NCBI GenBank assembly: GCA_018304465.1
Contig: JAGVWC010000009.1
Coordinates: forward strand, 62,001 to 126,000
Source of the DNA: Candidatus Iainarchaeum sp.
Lineage (GTDB): Archaea > Iainarchaeota > Iainarchaeia > Iainarchaeales > JAGVWC01
Length of the DNA stretch: 64,000 nt
Direction: 5' to 3'
The notes under the pieces are model-generated. The model saw only the letters and a list, made by a program, of their open reading frames with translations. It was not told the DNA's origin and made no database searches. A program made the position numbers and the translations under genes. Position 1 is the first letter of the stretch, and every line of letters begins with the position of its first letter. Shown here piece by piece: positions 49,899 through 58,821 of the stretch.

Positions 49899-50438
49899 TT
49901 AGCGTGCGATGCGAAGCGAAATAATGCATACTTCGGCGTCAGCGACCGCGCTGGAAAAGTCGCACATGTCCATTTGGAGTTTGTCGCGCATATTCAGGGT
50001 ATCGAGCGTCGCGCCGAGTTCGGTTTCTCCGTAATCGCAGATCACGTCGATGCGGGCTTGCGCGGGAGAAGATCCTTTGTATCGCAGGGCTTTTCCGTCA
50101 GTAATGAATTCAAATCCGCGGTTATTCGTGGCAAAGTCGCCTAATGTAAGGCACAAGTCGTCGGCTTGGGGTCCGCCTTTGGCGGCTGCGGCGATTCCTT
50201 TGACGTTTAACGTGGTGTCAAAGTTGAATAGTGAGGTTCGACTGGATTTGATGTTGGACGGAGCGGTATAGGCGCCTTTGAGGGTTTCGGCGGCGGCCGT
50301 GGTCGGATCTTGTCCGACATTGAAAAACTTGGCCAAATCGAGTACTCCGAATAATACGCTTAGAATGGCAATGGCGACCACAGCGGCGATCAGTAGTTGG
50401 AAAACGCTGGAGCCTTGTCCTGTTTGGTTCAAAATCAT
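49899..50438 (-). CDS. Type IV pilin-like protein 2
   Basis: A 179-residue protein. MILNQTGQGSSVFQLLIAAVVAIAILSVLFGVL is a class III-like signal (polar GQGSS followed by a hydrophobic helix). The rest is a globular domain with AAAAKGGPQADDLCLTLG and two further Cys near the C-terminus. A TATA-like box at 50485-50494 suggests its own promoter, which could set pilin expression apart from that of the motor genes. Confidence 0.75.
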   Translation of the reverse strand: MILNQTGQGSSVFQLLIAAVVAIAILSVLFGVLDLAKFFNVGQDPTTAAAETLKGAYTAPSNIKSSRTSLFNFDTTLNVKGIAAAAKGGPQADDLCLTLGDFATNNRGFEFITDGKALRYKGSSPAQARIDVICDYGETELGATLDTLNMRDKLQMDMCDFSSAVADAEVCIISLRIAR

Positions 50439-50484
50439 GATTGGTTCACCGTCCGATTAATGCTGTATTAAGAATTCGGTTCCG

Positions 50485-50494
50485 ATATATAAAA
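50485..50494 (-). promoter_or_regulatory. TATA-box-like element inside the filament locus
   Basis: TTTATATAT (minus strand) lies about 50 bases before the ATG at 50438. This gives a leader of about 25 bases and a ribosome-site-like GGTGA. Confidence 0.45.
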
Positions 50495-50518
50495 CTGATG
50501 GGAAAGAAGGAAACCGTT

Positions 50519-50959
50519 CTAATTCGGTTTTAATCCGAATCCGATGCGGCAACACGTGTTACAACCGTTTAAGCATTGGGATGCGGGAGAACACAAGTAA
50601 TACACGTTCAGTTGGGTGTTTTGTTTGATGAGGACGACGCCAGGTTGGATCGAACTGATGGATTCGGTTTCGCGGGATTCCAGTTCGATGCATTCGGGTT
50701 CGAGGCCGCGCCGGCGGGCCAGTCCAACGGAAGAAAATTGTTCTCCCGCGCGAAACAGCAATTCGGGTTCGGTAATGACTTCGTTGGTTGGGGTCTGGAA
50801 CGCGCGGTCGAGAGTTTTTTCGAAGCGTTCTTTGCTTAACAGGAATTTTTCGTTTTCAAAGTATTGGATCAGACCGATGATGATCACCAAAATCGCGAGT
50901 CCCATGACGGCGGCGATCAAGATGTTGAAGGGTTCGAAGAATTGGCCTTTTGGATTCAT
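50519..50959 (-). CDS. Type IV pilin-like protein 1
   Basis: ATG 50959 overlaps the upstream platform stop as ATGA, so the start is firm. The N-terminus MNPKGQFFEPFNILIAAVMGLAILVIIIGLI has a KGQ cleavage-like site and hydrophobic helix. The 146-residue protein ends with a cysteine cluster (CSPASQCLNGCNTCCRIG) that may form a disulphide knot or bind metal. The ORF track's earlier start (51013) lies inside the platform gene. Confidence 0.75.
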   Translation of the reverse strand: MNPKGQFFEPFNILIAAVMGLAILVIIIGLIQYFENEKFLLSKERFEKTLDRAFQTPTNEVITEPELLFRAGEQFSSVGLARRRGLEPECIELESRETESISSIQPGVVLIKQNTQLNVYYLCSPASQCLNGCNTCCRIGFGLKPN

Positions 50960-53325
50960 GAGCCCAGCGCTCCCACAACAGAGTTCGAGATAAGCACGCT
51001 GACGATAAAACAAAGAATCGCGATCGGAAGGGATTGCGCAAGATTGATCTTGAACAACACGTCGTTGTCTTCCTCGATCTTGGTGTTGTAGTAAGTCATG
51101 ATGATGACGAGTTCGATTACGTAAATGGCGACGATGAGAACGAATTGGACCGGCGTGACCATGGTTTGGAATACTTCCGGGTTTTGTCCCAGCAGCCCGG
51201 TTCCGACGTTGGATAAGTCGGGCAATCCCGGCACCGAAACAGAACTTGACGTCGTGACCGAAGAACTTCCTTGACTTGAAACGATTTGCGATAACGTAAC
51301 CATGACGACTTTTTGTAGCGACGTCGTGATTCCCAATACGATCGGAGCGATGAAAATCACCATGGTGTGCATCATGGACGTGACTTCGCGAACCAGGGCG
51401 GACAGCATGCGCGTGACTTTTTCCTGGTTGGTGAGTTGCATGGAAAGCGACATCAGGGTGCGCGCGGATACATTGACGCCAAGATTCACGGAATCCACGA
51501 GGAGTTTCATCGAGCTTTTGATGATGGCTGATGGAATGTTGCGCAGCGCGCCGAAGGTTTTGTCGAACACGGCGGCCTCAAGCGGCATTCCAAGCAGTGA
51601 AATGTTTTCCACTATTTTTCCGTAAATGCGTTCTGCCACGATGGTTTTGGGCAAAAATTCACGGGTGTGCTGCAGGGCTTCTTCGACGGGTTTGTTTTCG
51701 CCCATGCGTGACGCGAGAATGTAAAGACTGTCGCGGAATTCGGTTTCCATTTGCATGGTTTCAAGCTGCACTTTTCGTTTTCCCTGGTTCGAAAAAAACA
51801 AGTAAAAATACGCGAGCAATCCAAACGTCAATAGTCCTCCGAAAACGAGTTTGTACGGCGTGATGTCGTGAGTTCCCTGGGCAAAGTAGCGTTGTCGCTC
51901 CAAGGCAATGCGGTCCCTGCGCTGGACGGGATCCGTGATTTCGGTAGATAATTCTTTGTCGAGCAATCCGTCGGGTTCGAAATAATTCGTGGGTTTGTTG
52001 TCTTCCAACAGCACTTTTTCGGAGTTCGGATCGGGTGGAATCAGGTACGTGGATTGTCCGAGTTCGTCTTTTCCGTAGGGGACTCCGAATTGGGATAATC
52101 CCAAGGTGATTCCGCCGCACACCAAAAGGATCACGAGCAATCCGAGTCGAAGATCGACCATCATGTTTCCGATTTGCGCCTTGTTTTTGGGCGGAAGACC
52201 CGGATGGTTGTCCGGAACAACGGGCGGTTCGTAGGTGGGGGGACGGGTCAAGACGACGTTTCGCGCGAAAATGAACGCGCCAAGCGGAATCAAGATATTG
52301 TAGACCAGGATCAGGATTTCGGGGCGCGCCAAGGGCGCGCCGGAAAAAACGCTTCCGATGGGAAGAATGATAATCAGGATCAACGGCAAAAGCACGCCGA
52401 GATAAAACAGCATGATGGAGGGCTGTGAGAGCTGGCGTGCGTAATTTTCCATTTTGTTCTTGATGGAATCAAGCATTTCCGTGACGGTCCGATCGAGTAA
52501 CAGGTAGCGTTTGGATTCGGATTCTTCGAGCACGGACGCGCGGATCATCATGAGCGATCGTTTGAATTCGTCCGAGAATTTTCCCCAGCGGTACGCCATG
52601 GCGTCGAGTCCTTCGGAAAGCGTGTTGTAAAAACCCAGTTGGACTTCCCAGATCATTTTTCGCAGATCGTCCGCGATTTTTCCGCGGCCGTGTTCGGCGG
52701 CGAATTCGATCGCACGCTCGAGATTGGGAACGAGTTTCATGGACATCGTCATGTAACCCACGATTTCGGGTACGTACGTGAGCGCGCGGATTTGTTCTTC
52801 GCGTGCTTTTTCAAGCGGATAGCGTTGCACGTAATTGATCAAAAACAAGGCGATCAGCAACAAGGGCATGAAAATGTACACCAACGCCATTTCCATGCTT
52901 TTCGTAAAACCAATCACGAGCTGGAGCACCGAAATCGTGCCGCAGACCTGGATTCCTTCATCGTCGAATTTGGAGCAGTCGGGAATCAGCGGCACCGCAG
53001 CCAGGAGCAACCCGATCAATAGCGCGATTCCCACCCCGGCAAACATCGTGAACGAAACCGCGGATCCGAATTCGGATGCTTTCAGATCCCATCCCAAAAA
53101 ATCGATGGCTTCACGGTGTTCTTCGGAGTACCGGGCTTTCATGTCCGGTCGGATGAATTGTGTGGTCCATTTGCAGAATTTGACAAAGGCGGGCACCGTG
53201 GATTTGACGAGTTTTGTTTCGCCTTTTTCGAAATCGCGGTCTTCGGTGCGGATGCTTTTGTAGATTTCTCCCGGCGACGCATTGGGTTCGTAAAACGGCC
53301 GTTTATTGGCGTCAGACGGCGGCAT
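50956..53325 (-). CDS. FlaJ/TadC-like platform with two fused F domains
   Basis: A 789-residue integral membrane protein. Two F domains are fused. The first has LTYVPEIVGYMTMSMKLVPNLERAI and RASVLEESESKRY around residues 190-280; the second has SLYILASRMGENKPVEEALQ and KSSMKLLVDSVNLGV around 530-640. Each is flanked by membrane helices, with pairs near residues 95-165, 300-350, 395-410, 490-510 and 665-790. It anchors the ATPase to the membrane and moves pilins. The first filament set encodes the two halves as separate genes. The start overlaps the ATPase stop by 14 bases. Confidence 0.85.
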   Translation of the reverse strand: MPPSDANKRPFYEPNASPGEIYKSIRTEDRDFEKGETKLVKSTVPAFVKFCKWTTQFIRPDMKARYSEEHREAIDFLGWDLKASEFGSAVSFTMFAGVGIALLIGLLLAAVPLIPDCSKFDDEGIQVCGTISVLQLVIGFTKSMEMALVYIFMPLLLIALFLINYVQRYPLEKAREEQIRALTYVPEIVGYMTMSMKLVPNLERAIEFAAEHGRGKIADDLRKMIWEVQLGFYNTLSEGLDAMAYRWGKFSDEFKRSLMMIRASVLEESESKRYLLLDRTVTEMLDSIKNKMENYARQLSQPSIMLFYLGVLLPLILIIILPIGSVFSGAPLARPEILILVYNILIPLGAFIFARNVVLTRPPTYEPPVVPDNHPGLPPKNKAQIGNMMVDLRLGLLVILLVCGGITLGLSQFGVPYGKDELGQSTYLIPPDPNSEKVLLEDNKPTNYFEPDGLLDKELSTEITDPVQRRDRIALERQRYFAQGTHDITPYKLVFGGLLTFGLLAYFYLFFSNQGKRKVQLETMQMETEFRDSLYILASRMGENKPVEEALQHTREFLPKTIVAERIYGKIVENISLLGMPLEAAVFDKTFGALRNIPSAIIKSSMKLLVDSVNLGVNVSARTLMSLSMQLTNQEKVTRMLSALVREVTSMMHTMVIFIAPIVLGITTSLQKVVMVTLSQIVSSQGSSSVTTSSSVSVPGLPDLSNVGTGLLGQNPEVFQTMVTPVQFVLIVAIYVIELVIIMTYYNTKIEEDNDVLFKINLAQSLPIAILCFIVSVLISNSVVGALGS

Positions 53326-56300
53326 GGCTTACCCGTTCTTGGCTGGTTTTTTTCTTTTCAAGCAGGCGTTTTAAGAGTTTGTTTTGCACCCATTCTTTCC
53401 AGTCCACCAGCAACTGGTCGTAATCGACTTTTTTTCCGGCGGACAACTGGTCTTCGCGCAGAATCATGTATTTGTTGTTGGTTTGACAGTAGTTTTCGGC
53501 TTCGATGAGTTCGGGTATCTCGTACTTGTTTTTCAGGTCCACCAAAAATGCTTTGCTCGCGGCGTTGGTTTTGATCGCTTTCCAGATTTCCTCGATCGTC
53601 ATTCCCGAAGTGGATTGAATGCGCTCGAACAGGTCCGAGTCCTTGAGATTGTCTTCGAGCAAATCAATGCGGTCGTCTTTGGCATGGTATCTCATGATAT
53701 CCAGTAGTCCGCCTTCTTTGTCCGGGTCCGTGGTCCAGTGTTTTTTGACTTCCGTGACTTGGACGAGGCGACGATGGCGTTTTAAGGATCCGCGAAAACG
53801 AATCGGTCGGCAGACCACGACCAGATCGGTTGCTTTGAAAGACGTGGTGGGAACCGCAAGATCGTTGACGACGCGGTCCCAAACCGAGTACGCGGAATCG
53901 CCGTGAATGGTTCCAAGTACGATGTTTCCCGCGGCGCCAACCCGCATGGCTTCGTACAATACTTTGGCTTCGGTGGAACGCACTTCTCCGAGCACCAGTG
54001 CCGAGTCGCCTAATCGCAGCGCGGTTCGAAGGGATTCTTCGGGCCCGACTTCGGATTCGGTTTTTGAAACCGAGATCGGCGAGCGGGTTTTGAGCCGTTG
54101 AATATTGAAGCCCACGTTTTTCATGTATTCCGCAGGAATTTCGAGCGTGTTATGGGCGATAATGTTTTCACAAATAAAATTTTCGCATCCCGGGACCGAG
54201 AAATCGTACACGAATCGTTCGTTGGTTTCAAGCTTTTGAATTGCGGTTACTTCGTCCCACAAAATCTCGGATTCGACGAGTGTATTCAAACGATCAATCA
54301 AAACAGTCTGGGTTTTGGCGGTTGAAAGCATTTGCGATAGTTTTCGGCGCCCAATATTGTTTCCGCGGGTAATGTAATCACTATAACTGAACTTGTCGAT
54401 GAGGCGGGCCAAGGTTTTTTTGATCGGGATTCCAAGCGGAATCGTATCGGTGGCGTCTTGAGTGGGGCGATGGGTACAAAGGAGTTCCAAACGCGTTGTT
54501 TTTTCAATCTGGAGAAAACCGATTTTTTCTTTGAAACGATCGAAGTTTTGCCGGCCCCCGATATATAAACGGTACGTTTTGTCCCTTTCCTTTTGGGGAC
54601 CGACTCTTGCGGTAATTCCAAAATGCAACAATAGGGTCTGAAGCTGATCGATCATTTGCTTTGAGCAAAGACTGATTCCGAGTTCTTTTTGCGAAGCGTT
54701 GCCGTCTCCGCTGAAAAGTCCTTTGAGAAAATGACCTTTTTGGCGTTGGTCTAAATTAAACGCCCAATTTGGAATTTGCTTGGTATATGCATTCCCTTTC
54801 AGATGCAATATGTTTTTGAAAAACCAGACAAGGTTCGTGTTCGAGATGACGGTCGAGAACTGGTCGTGATGAATTCGCGGAACAAGCCCGAGTTTATCGC
54901 AGATGTCTTTAAGCAGTTTTTTGCTGGGGGCATCCCCGACCGAAACAATGATTGCGAAGCGAGAATCGTAGCATCCGTCCGCAAGCCATAATCCCGCTAG
55001 TTCGATCCAATCGTTGGACAATGGGATCGTTAGCGGAAGCGGGCGGGATTTTTGATCGATTTTGAATTTAAGATTGGTAGTGTCCAGCGAAACTTTGTTT
55101 CGAAGTTGTTCATAGATCTTGACGGGCAGTATTCCCTTGCGTTTCCATACGGAAGAAGAATTTTTTTTGTAACCGTTTTCTCTGGCGGCTTGCTTGACCA
55201 ATTTCCAGTTTTGTGCAATCCACGGTTTGATTTCGCTTCCGAGGAGAAAGCCCTTTTTGGAAGCAACCAAAGTATCCAGCACGGGGAACGCGCAAATCAA
55301 TGAAGGATCGTTCGGCAGAGTGCTTGGAACGGCGATTCGTTTTCCGACAGTTAGATCGGATGTCTTGATGGGAACAATTTGCGCGTTTTGGTCTAACGCG
55401 AAAAGAGAATGATCGCAAGTAACTTTGAGTGTTCGGCCGCTTTTTGTCCGAACCTCAAGAATGTCTTTGGTGACAGCATGCCGGGAAAATTGGGATACCC
55501 GTGCAAGAACAATTTTTCCGGATTTATCCATCGAATACACATGAATGTCTTCCGGATTGGAATCGAGCAGGTCGCGCCCATGAATATCGATTGACCCGAA
55601 TTTTGAAATCTGTTCGTCGATGAGAGCTCCAACGGTTGTGAATTCAAATGATTCCTTTCGTTTCACTTGAATTTTTGAATCACCGGTGACGCTGTCTTCC
55701 TGTAGAATAATCCGCGTGTTCTGAAGAATTTCCAGCATCAGGGCCTGGAGCAGCGATGTTTTTCCCGCGCCGCGCGAACCCGTAACAAGCGTGGTGGCTT
55801 GCTGGTCGATGAAAAACGAGAGTAGTCCCGCCGAAAGCGGCGTCATGAAATGATTGTCAATGAACTGGGGCAGTGTCCAAGGCGTGACTTTGTGGAGTCG
55901 AAACGCGAACGCGATTCCGTCGGGAGAAAGCGGGGGCCCGATGACGGCGACACGGGCGTCGGAATCATCGAGATCGAAATCAAGCACGGGGTGGGCTTCG
56001 TCGAACGGACGGCCGCTCATGGCGCGGAGTTTGGAAACCATGGAATTGGCTTCGTCCGCGGTGTACACGATGTTGGTCTGGCATTGTCCGTAGTCGGAGT
56101 GCACCACGTAAATTGGTTTCATTCCGATGGGCGCGTCGACGTAAATATCGGTGAGGCGTTTGTCCTGCAATACCAGTTCGAGGATTCCGTATCCGACAGT
56201 ATAACGCGCCACGACTTCGGCGAGTTCGCGGGCTTCGTCGTTTGAAAGCGGGATTTTCATGGATTGCGCGATGTCATGAATCGTGCTTTCGTAGATGCGC

Positions 56301-57172
56301 GTGAAGTATTTGCGGCTTTTGGCAACCATGGAAAGCGATGTTTTCCCGGGTTTGTAACTGGCAACGATTTCCTTGGTTTTCGAGAGAATGAAGTATTTTT
56401 CGGGGGGCAAAGAGTATTCCGGCGGGTTCACGAAATACAATGCTTCGGTTTTGTTCGGGTGTTTGAAGATCTGGACGTTGGCGAGGCCGATGTTGTATTC
56501 GTCCAAGAGTTCGAGTTCTTCGTCGTCGCCAAACAAGAGGCGGCTTCCGATAAAAGACGGTTTGATTTCGGCTTCGAACATCGAACGGTAGATTTCGCGG
56601 CTTTCGGGGACTTTTTGGAGTTTTTGCAAAAAGTCTTTGGCGCGTCCGATGAGTTCGGTGGATTCGAAGCGTTTCTTGATTTCGGTCAGTGTCGCGAGGT
56701 AAACCGCGTTGCATTCGCGAACCTTGTCTCCAAGACCGCTTAATTTTTCCTGTTCGGTTCGGATTTCATGCAGACACGTTAAGTATGCCATTACAGGGTC
56801 GTACGCGAGCAAATCGTGCGTGACGCGCACGATCGCGTCGTGGCGCGTGGCGAAGAATTTTTCGCATTCGAGGTCCGGCGTTCCGAGGTGCGCGTAGCTC
56901 CACATCGCGTCGTTTTCGAATTTCCGGATCAAGGAAGAGACTTCGGTGAGCATTTTGGTTTCGTGTTCGTCGTAGACGCGTTCGTATACTTCGGCGAATA
57001 CGATCAGGTCCGCGTCAACTTCCTGGAGCACGGATAACACGTGGAACATGCACGCGCGGTCTTCGGCGAGGCTTGCGCCGTACACGCAGTTCCGGCAGTC
57101 GAAAACGAGGTGGCGTTTTCCGCCCATATCCTTGACGACATAATCGCCGACTTCAAATTGCCCGATTTTCAT
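53312..57172 (-). CDS. Archaeal TadA/FlaI-like secretion ATPase interrupted by an intein, second set
   Basis: The ORF has 1286 residues. Without the intein (residues 494-1008) the ATPase is about 771 residues. The N-terminal region has FDCRNCVYGASLAEDRAC, a conserved cysteine set of archaeal secretion ATPases. LVTGSRGAGKTSLLQAL is Walker A, and the Asp box RIILQED-TLEIP is split by the intein. Downstream are LVLGEVRS (Walker B) and GTIHGDSAYSVWDRVVNDL (His box). Splicing must occur to rebuild the catalytic region. A TATA box at 57199-57204 gives a nearly leaderless start at ATG 57172. Confidence 0.9.
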   Translation of the reverse strand: MKIGQFEVGDYVVKDMGGKRHLVFDCRNCVYGASLAEDRACMFHVLSVLQEVDADLIVFAEVYERVYDEHETKMLTEVSSLIRKFENDAMWSYAHLGTPDLECEKFFATRHDAIVRVTHDLLAYDPVMAYLTCLHEIRTEQEKLSGLGDKVRECNAVYLATLTEIKKRFESTELIGRAKDFLQKLQKVPESREIYRSMFEAEIKPSFIGSRLLFGDDEELELLDEYNIGLANVQIFKHPNKTEALYFVNPPEYSLPPEKYFILSKTKEIVASYKPGKTSLSMVAKSRKYFTRIYESTIHDIAQSMKIPLSNDEARELAEVVARYTVGYGILELVLQDKRLTDIYVDAPIGMKPIYVVHSDYGQCQTNIVYTADEANSMVSKLRAMSGRPFDEAHPVLDFDLDDSDARVAVIGPPLSPDGIAFAFRLHKVTPWTLPQFIDNHFMTPLSAGLLSFFIDQQATTLVTGSRGAGKTSLLQALMLEILQNTRIILQEDSVTGDSKIQVKRKESFEFTTVGALIDEQISKFGSIDIHGRDLLDSNPEDIHVYSMDKSGKIVLARVSQFSRHAVTKDILEVRTKSGRTLKVTCDHSLFALDQNAQIVPIKTSDLTVGKRIAVPSTLPNDPSLICAFPVLDTLVASKKGFLLGSEIKPWIAQNWKLVKQAARENGYKKNSSSVWKRKGILPVKIYEQLRNKVSLDTTNLKFKIDQKSRPLPLTIPLSNDWIELAGLWLADGCYDSRFAIIVSVGDAPSKKLLKDICDKLGLVPRIHHDQFSTVISNTNLVWFFKNILHLKGNAYTKQIPNWAFNLDQRQKGHFLKGLFSGDGNASQKELGISLCSKQMIDQLQTLLLHFGITARVGPQKERDKTYRLYIGGRQNFDRFKEKIGFLQIEKTTRLELLCTHRPTQDATDTIPLGIPIKKTLARLIDKFSYSDYITRGNNIGRRKLSQMLSTAKTQTVLIDRLNTLVESEILWDEVTAIQKLETNERFVYDFSVPGCENFICENIIAHNTLEIPAEYMKNVGFNIQRLKTRSPISVSKTESEVGPEESLRTALRLGDSALVLGEVRSTEAKVLYEAMRVGAAGNIVLGTIHGDSAYSVWDRVVNDLAVPTTSFKATDLVVVCRPIRFRGSLKRHRRLVQVTEVKKHWTTDPDKEGGLLDIMRYHAKDDRIDLLEDNLKDSDLFERIQSTSGMTIEEIWKAIKTNAASKAFLVDLKNKYEIPELIEAENYCQTNNKYMILREDQLSAGKKVDYDQLLVDWKEWVQNKLLKRLLEKKKTSQERVSHAAV
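54149..55693 (-). mobile_element. Intein with LAGLIDADG endonuclease in the secretion ATPase
   Basis: A 515-residue intein between ...LQED and TLEIP. Ser1 begins SVTGDSKIQVK (block A). The block B signature is TCDHSLFALD. LAGLIDADG-type helices are ELAGLWLADGCYDS and FLKGLFSGDGNAS. Block F is VYDFSVPGCENFICENIIAHN, with the terminal Asn and the +1 Thr as extein nucleophile. Both splice-site residues and both endonuclease motifs look intact, so splicing should work. The insertion point is the conserved catalytic acidic box, a common homing site in essential ATPases. Confidence 0.92.
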
Positions 57173-57198
57173 CGAATTCGGTCCCCTGTTGTTCTCTC

Positions 57199-57204
57199 TA
57201 TATA
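57199..57204 (-). promoter_or_regulatory. TATA box of the intein-bearing filament operon
   Basis: TATATA lies about 27 bases before the ATG at 57172 on the minus strand, giving a nearly leaderless transcript for the nine-gene locus. Confidence 0.5.
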
Positions 57205-57303
57205 CAAGGACTTGTGATTAATAAGGTTTGTTGACCGGAGAGCCCGCACATTCCCGACCAGCGGGTTTTTATTTTGGCGATTCGTTTTCGTTGTGGGTTT
57301 TGA

Positions 57304-58224
57304 ATGGAATTCGGACGGATTTTAAAATCCGGTTTGGTGGAGTGGTTAAAAGAACCGCGACTGGTTCGCTTGTTCGTGATTATTTTCGCGGTGTATTTTG
57401 TTTCGAGCCTGTTGACCACCGCTTTCATGGCCGCGTCTTTTGGATTGGATTTGTCCTGGCAAATGATCAAGTCCGAATGGGAAGTGATTCCAAATGACGA
57501 GAACTGGGCGGAAGATTTGACAGGCGATGCTTTTGTTAGCCGCGCGGTTTTGTTCGGATTGGCGGGATTGTTAATCGGAATCGCGGTATTGATCGTGGCC
57601 ACGATGATTTCGGCGTTCGCGGTGCACGAATCCATGATTTGGAAACGGATCCGCACAGGGACGATTTCGATCGGAAAATCATTGAAGTTTGTCGTTTTCA
57701 ATTTTTACGCGTGCATCGTGATTTTGCTGTTGTTGATGGACCCAATCTGGCTTGTGGTGCCGGTGATCAGCATGATCCTGATCGCGGTTGGACTTTTGTT
57801 CGGAGGCTTGGCCTTGGTTTTGTTGGTGCTGGGTTTTCTTGGGTTGCTGGCATACGCCGGAATCGTTATTTACCATATTTATCGTCTTTCGTTTGCGGAC
57901 ATCGCGTGGCTTTCCTCCGAGATGCCGATGCAGGACGCGTTGGAAGAATCCTGGCAGGCGACCAAAGGTCGTTTTTGGGAAATTTTCATCGGGGCTTTTG
58001 GTGCCAACATCGTGTCGGCGTTGCTTGCCGGAGTCGTGGTTTCGATTCTGGCGTTGGCGCCGATGATGATCGGGGACGCCTCGCAAAGTCCCGCGGTAAT
58101 AGCGATTTGCATGGGCGTACTGAATTTGTTGCGCGCCGTAATGACTTCGTTTTTGTTCATGGCGTCGTTTGCCATTATCGCCGAGATTTACGTTCAGGTT
58201 CTTCGCGACCCCAAGAAGCATTAA
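57304..58224 (+). CDS. Polytopic membrane protein (about six helices)
   Basis: A 306-residue membrane protein. Hydrophobic segments include RLFVIIFAVYFVSSLLTTAF, FGLAGLLIGIAVLIVATMI, FYACIVILLLLMDPIWLVVPVISMILIA, VLLVLGFLGLLAYAGIV, FGANIVSALLAGVVVSILALAP and LLRAVMTSFLFMASFAII. No catalytic motif was seen. The pattern resembles the DUF4013-like/YciC group, but I am unsure. It lies 24 bases before the archaeosortase-like gene and may be co-transcribed with it. Confidence 0.7.
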   Translation: MEFGRILKSGLVEWLKEPRLVRLFVIIFAVYFVSSLLTTAFMAASFGLDLSWQMIKSEWEVIPNDENWAEDLTGDAFVSRAVLFGLAGLLIGIAVLIVATMISAFAVHESMIWKRIRTGTISIGKSLKFVVFNFYACIVILLLLMDPIWLVVPVISMILIAVGLLFGGLALVLLVLGFLGLLAYAGIVIYHIYRLSFADIAWLSSEMPMQDALEESWQATKGRFWEIFIGAFGANIVSALLAGVVVSILALAPMMIGDASQSPAVIAICMGVLNLLRAVMTSFLFMASFAIIAEIYVQVLRDPKKH

Positions 58225-58248
58225 AAAAACTCTCTTGGTTTTTCTATC

Positions 58249-58779
58249 ATGCAAAAACAGAATCCGCATGATTACGAATCCGCCAAAAAAGCCGTGGTGA
58301 GCGCGGGAAAATTTTTTCTGTTCCTGCTGGTTTCTTTTTCGGTTCTGTTCGTTTTGTCGATTTTGATTCCCGTGGCGGATTTCGAGCGGCTGCTCGCCGC
58401 ATTGGTCCAGAATGCGTTGTCGTTTTTTCGGATCGAAGCGTTCGCGGGGTTCGAGGAAGACGCGTTTGTTCAGGTGGTGTCGGGACCCAAAATCGTTTTC
58501 AATTTTTTGTGCACGGGCATCACCGAAACGATTATTTTGCTGAGCGCGATTTTTGCAACGTTTGAAATCGAATGGAAAAAAAGGCTCGTCGGAGCCGCGG
58601 CCGGAATCGTCGCGGTGTTCGCGTTCAATCTCGTCCGGATTTTCGTCACGGTGTGGTCGATCTTGACGCAGCCACTCGAAGTGGTGGTGTTGTCGCATGA
58701 AGTATTGTTCCGGATTTTTTTATTCGTGGTCATCGCGGGACTGTATTGGGCGTGGCTTCGATGGAGTCGAAAAAAATAA
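58249..58779 (+). CDS. Archaeosortase/exosortase-like transpeptidase
   Basis: A 176-residue polytopic membrane protein with the three catalytic residues of the exosortase superfamily in the right order: Cys88 in NFLCTGITE, Arg130 in FNLVRIF and His150 in VLSHEVLF, each at the edge of a membrane helix. The helices are around residues 20-40, 80-105, 115-140 and 150-172. Such enzymes cleave C-terminal sorting signals of surface proteins and transfer them to a lipid or other anchor. The next gene product ends in a PEP-CTERM-like tail, so the pair may be enzyme and substrate. The small size is near the lower end for the family. Confidence 0.8.
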   Translation: MQKQNPHDYESAKKAVVSAGKFFLFLLVSFSVLFVLSILIPVADFERLLAALVQNALSFFRIEAFAGFEEDAFVQVVSGPKIVFNFLCTGITETIILLSAIFATFEIEWKKRLVGAAAGIVAVFAFNLVRIFVTVWSILTQPLEVVVLSHEVLFRIFLFVVIAGLYWAWLRWSRKK

Positions 58780-58790
58780 TCAAAGCAAAG

Positions 58791-58798
58791 TTTATATT
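58791..58798 (+). promoter_or_regulatory. TATA-box-like element for the sorted surface protein
   Basis: TTTATATT is centred about 27 bases before ATG 58822, consistent with leaderless transcription. Confidence 0.5.
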
Positions 58799-58821
58799 GT
58801 CGGAAATGGCACTATTAAGTT

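Noticed and set aside
57679-58698. Minus-strand ORF of 339 aa
   Set aside because: It is antisense to two membrane-protein genes and is His/Gln/Arg-rich without domain signals.
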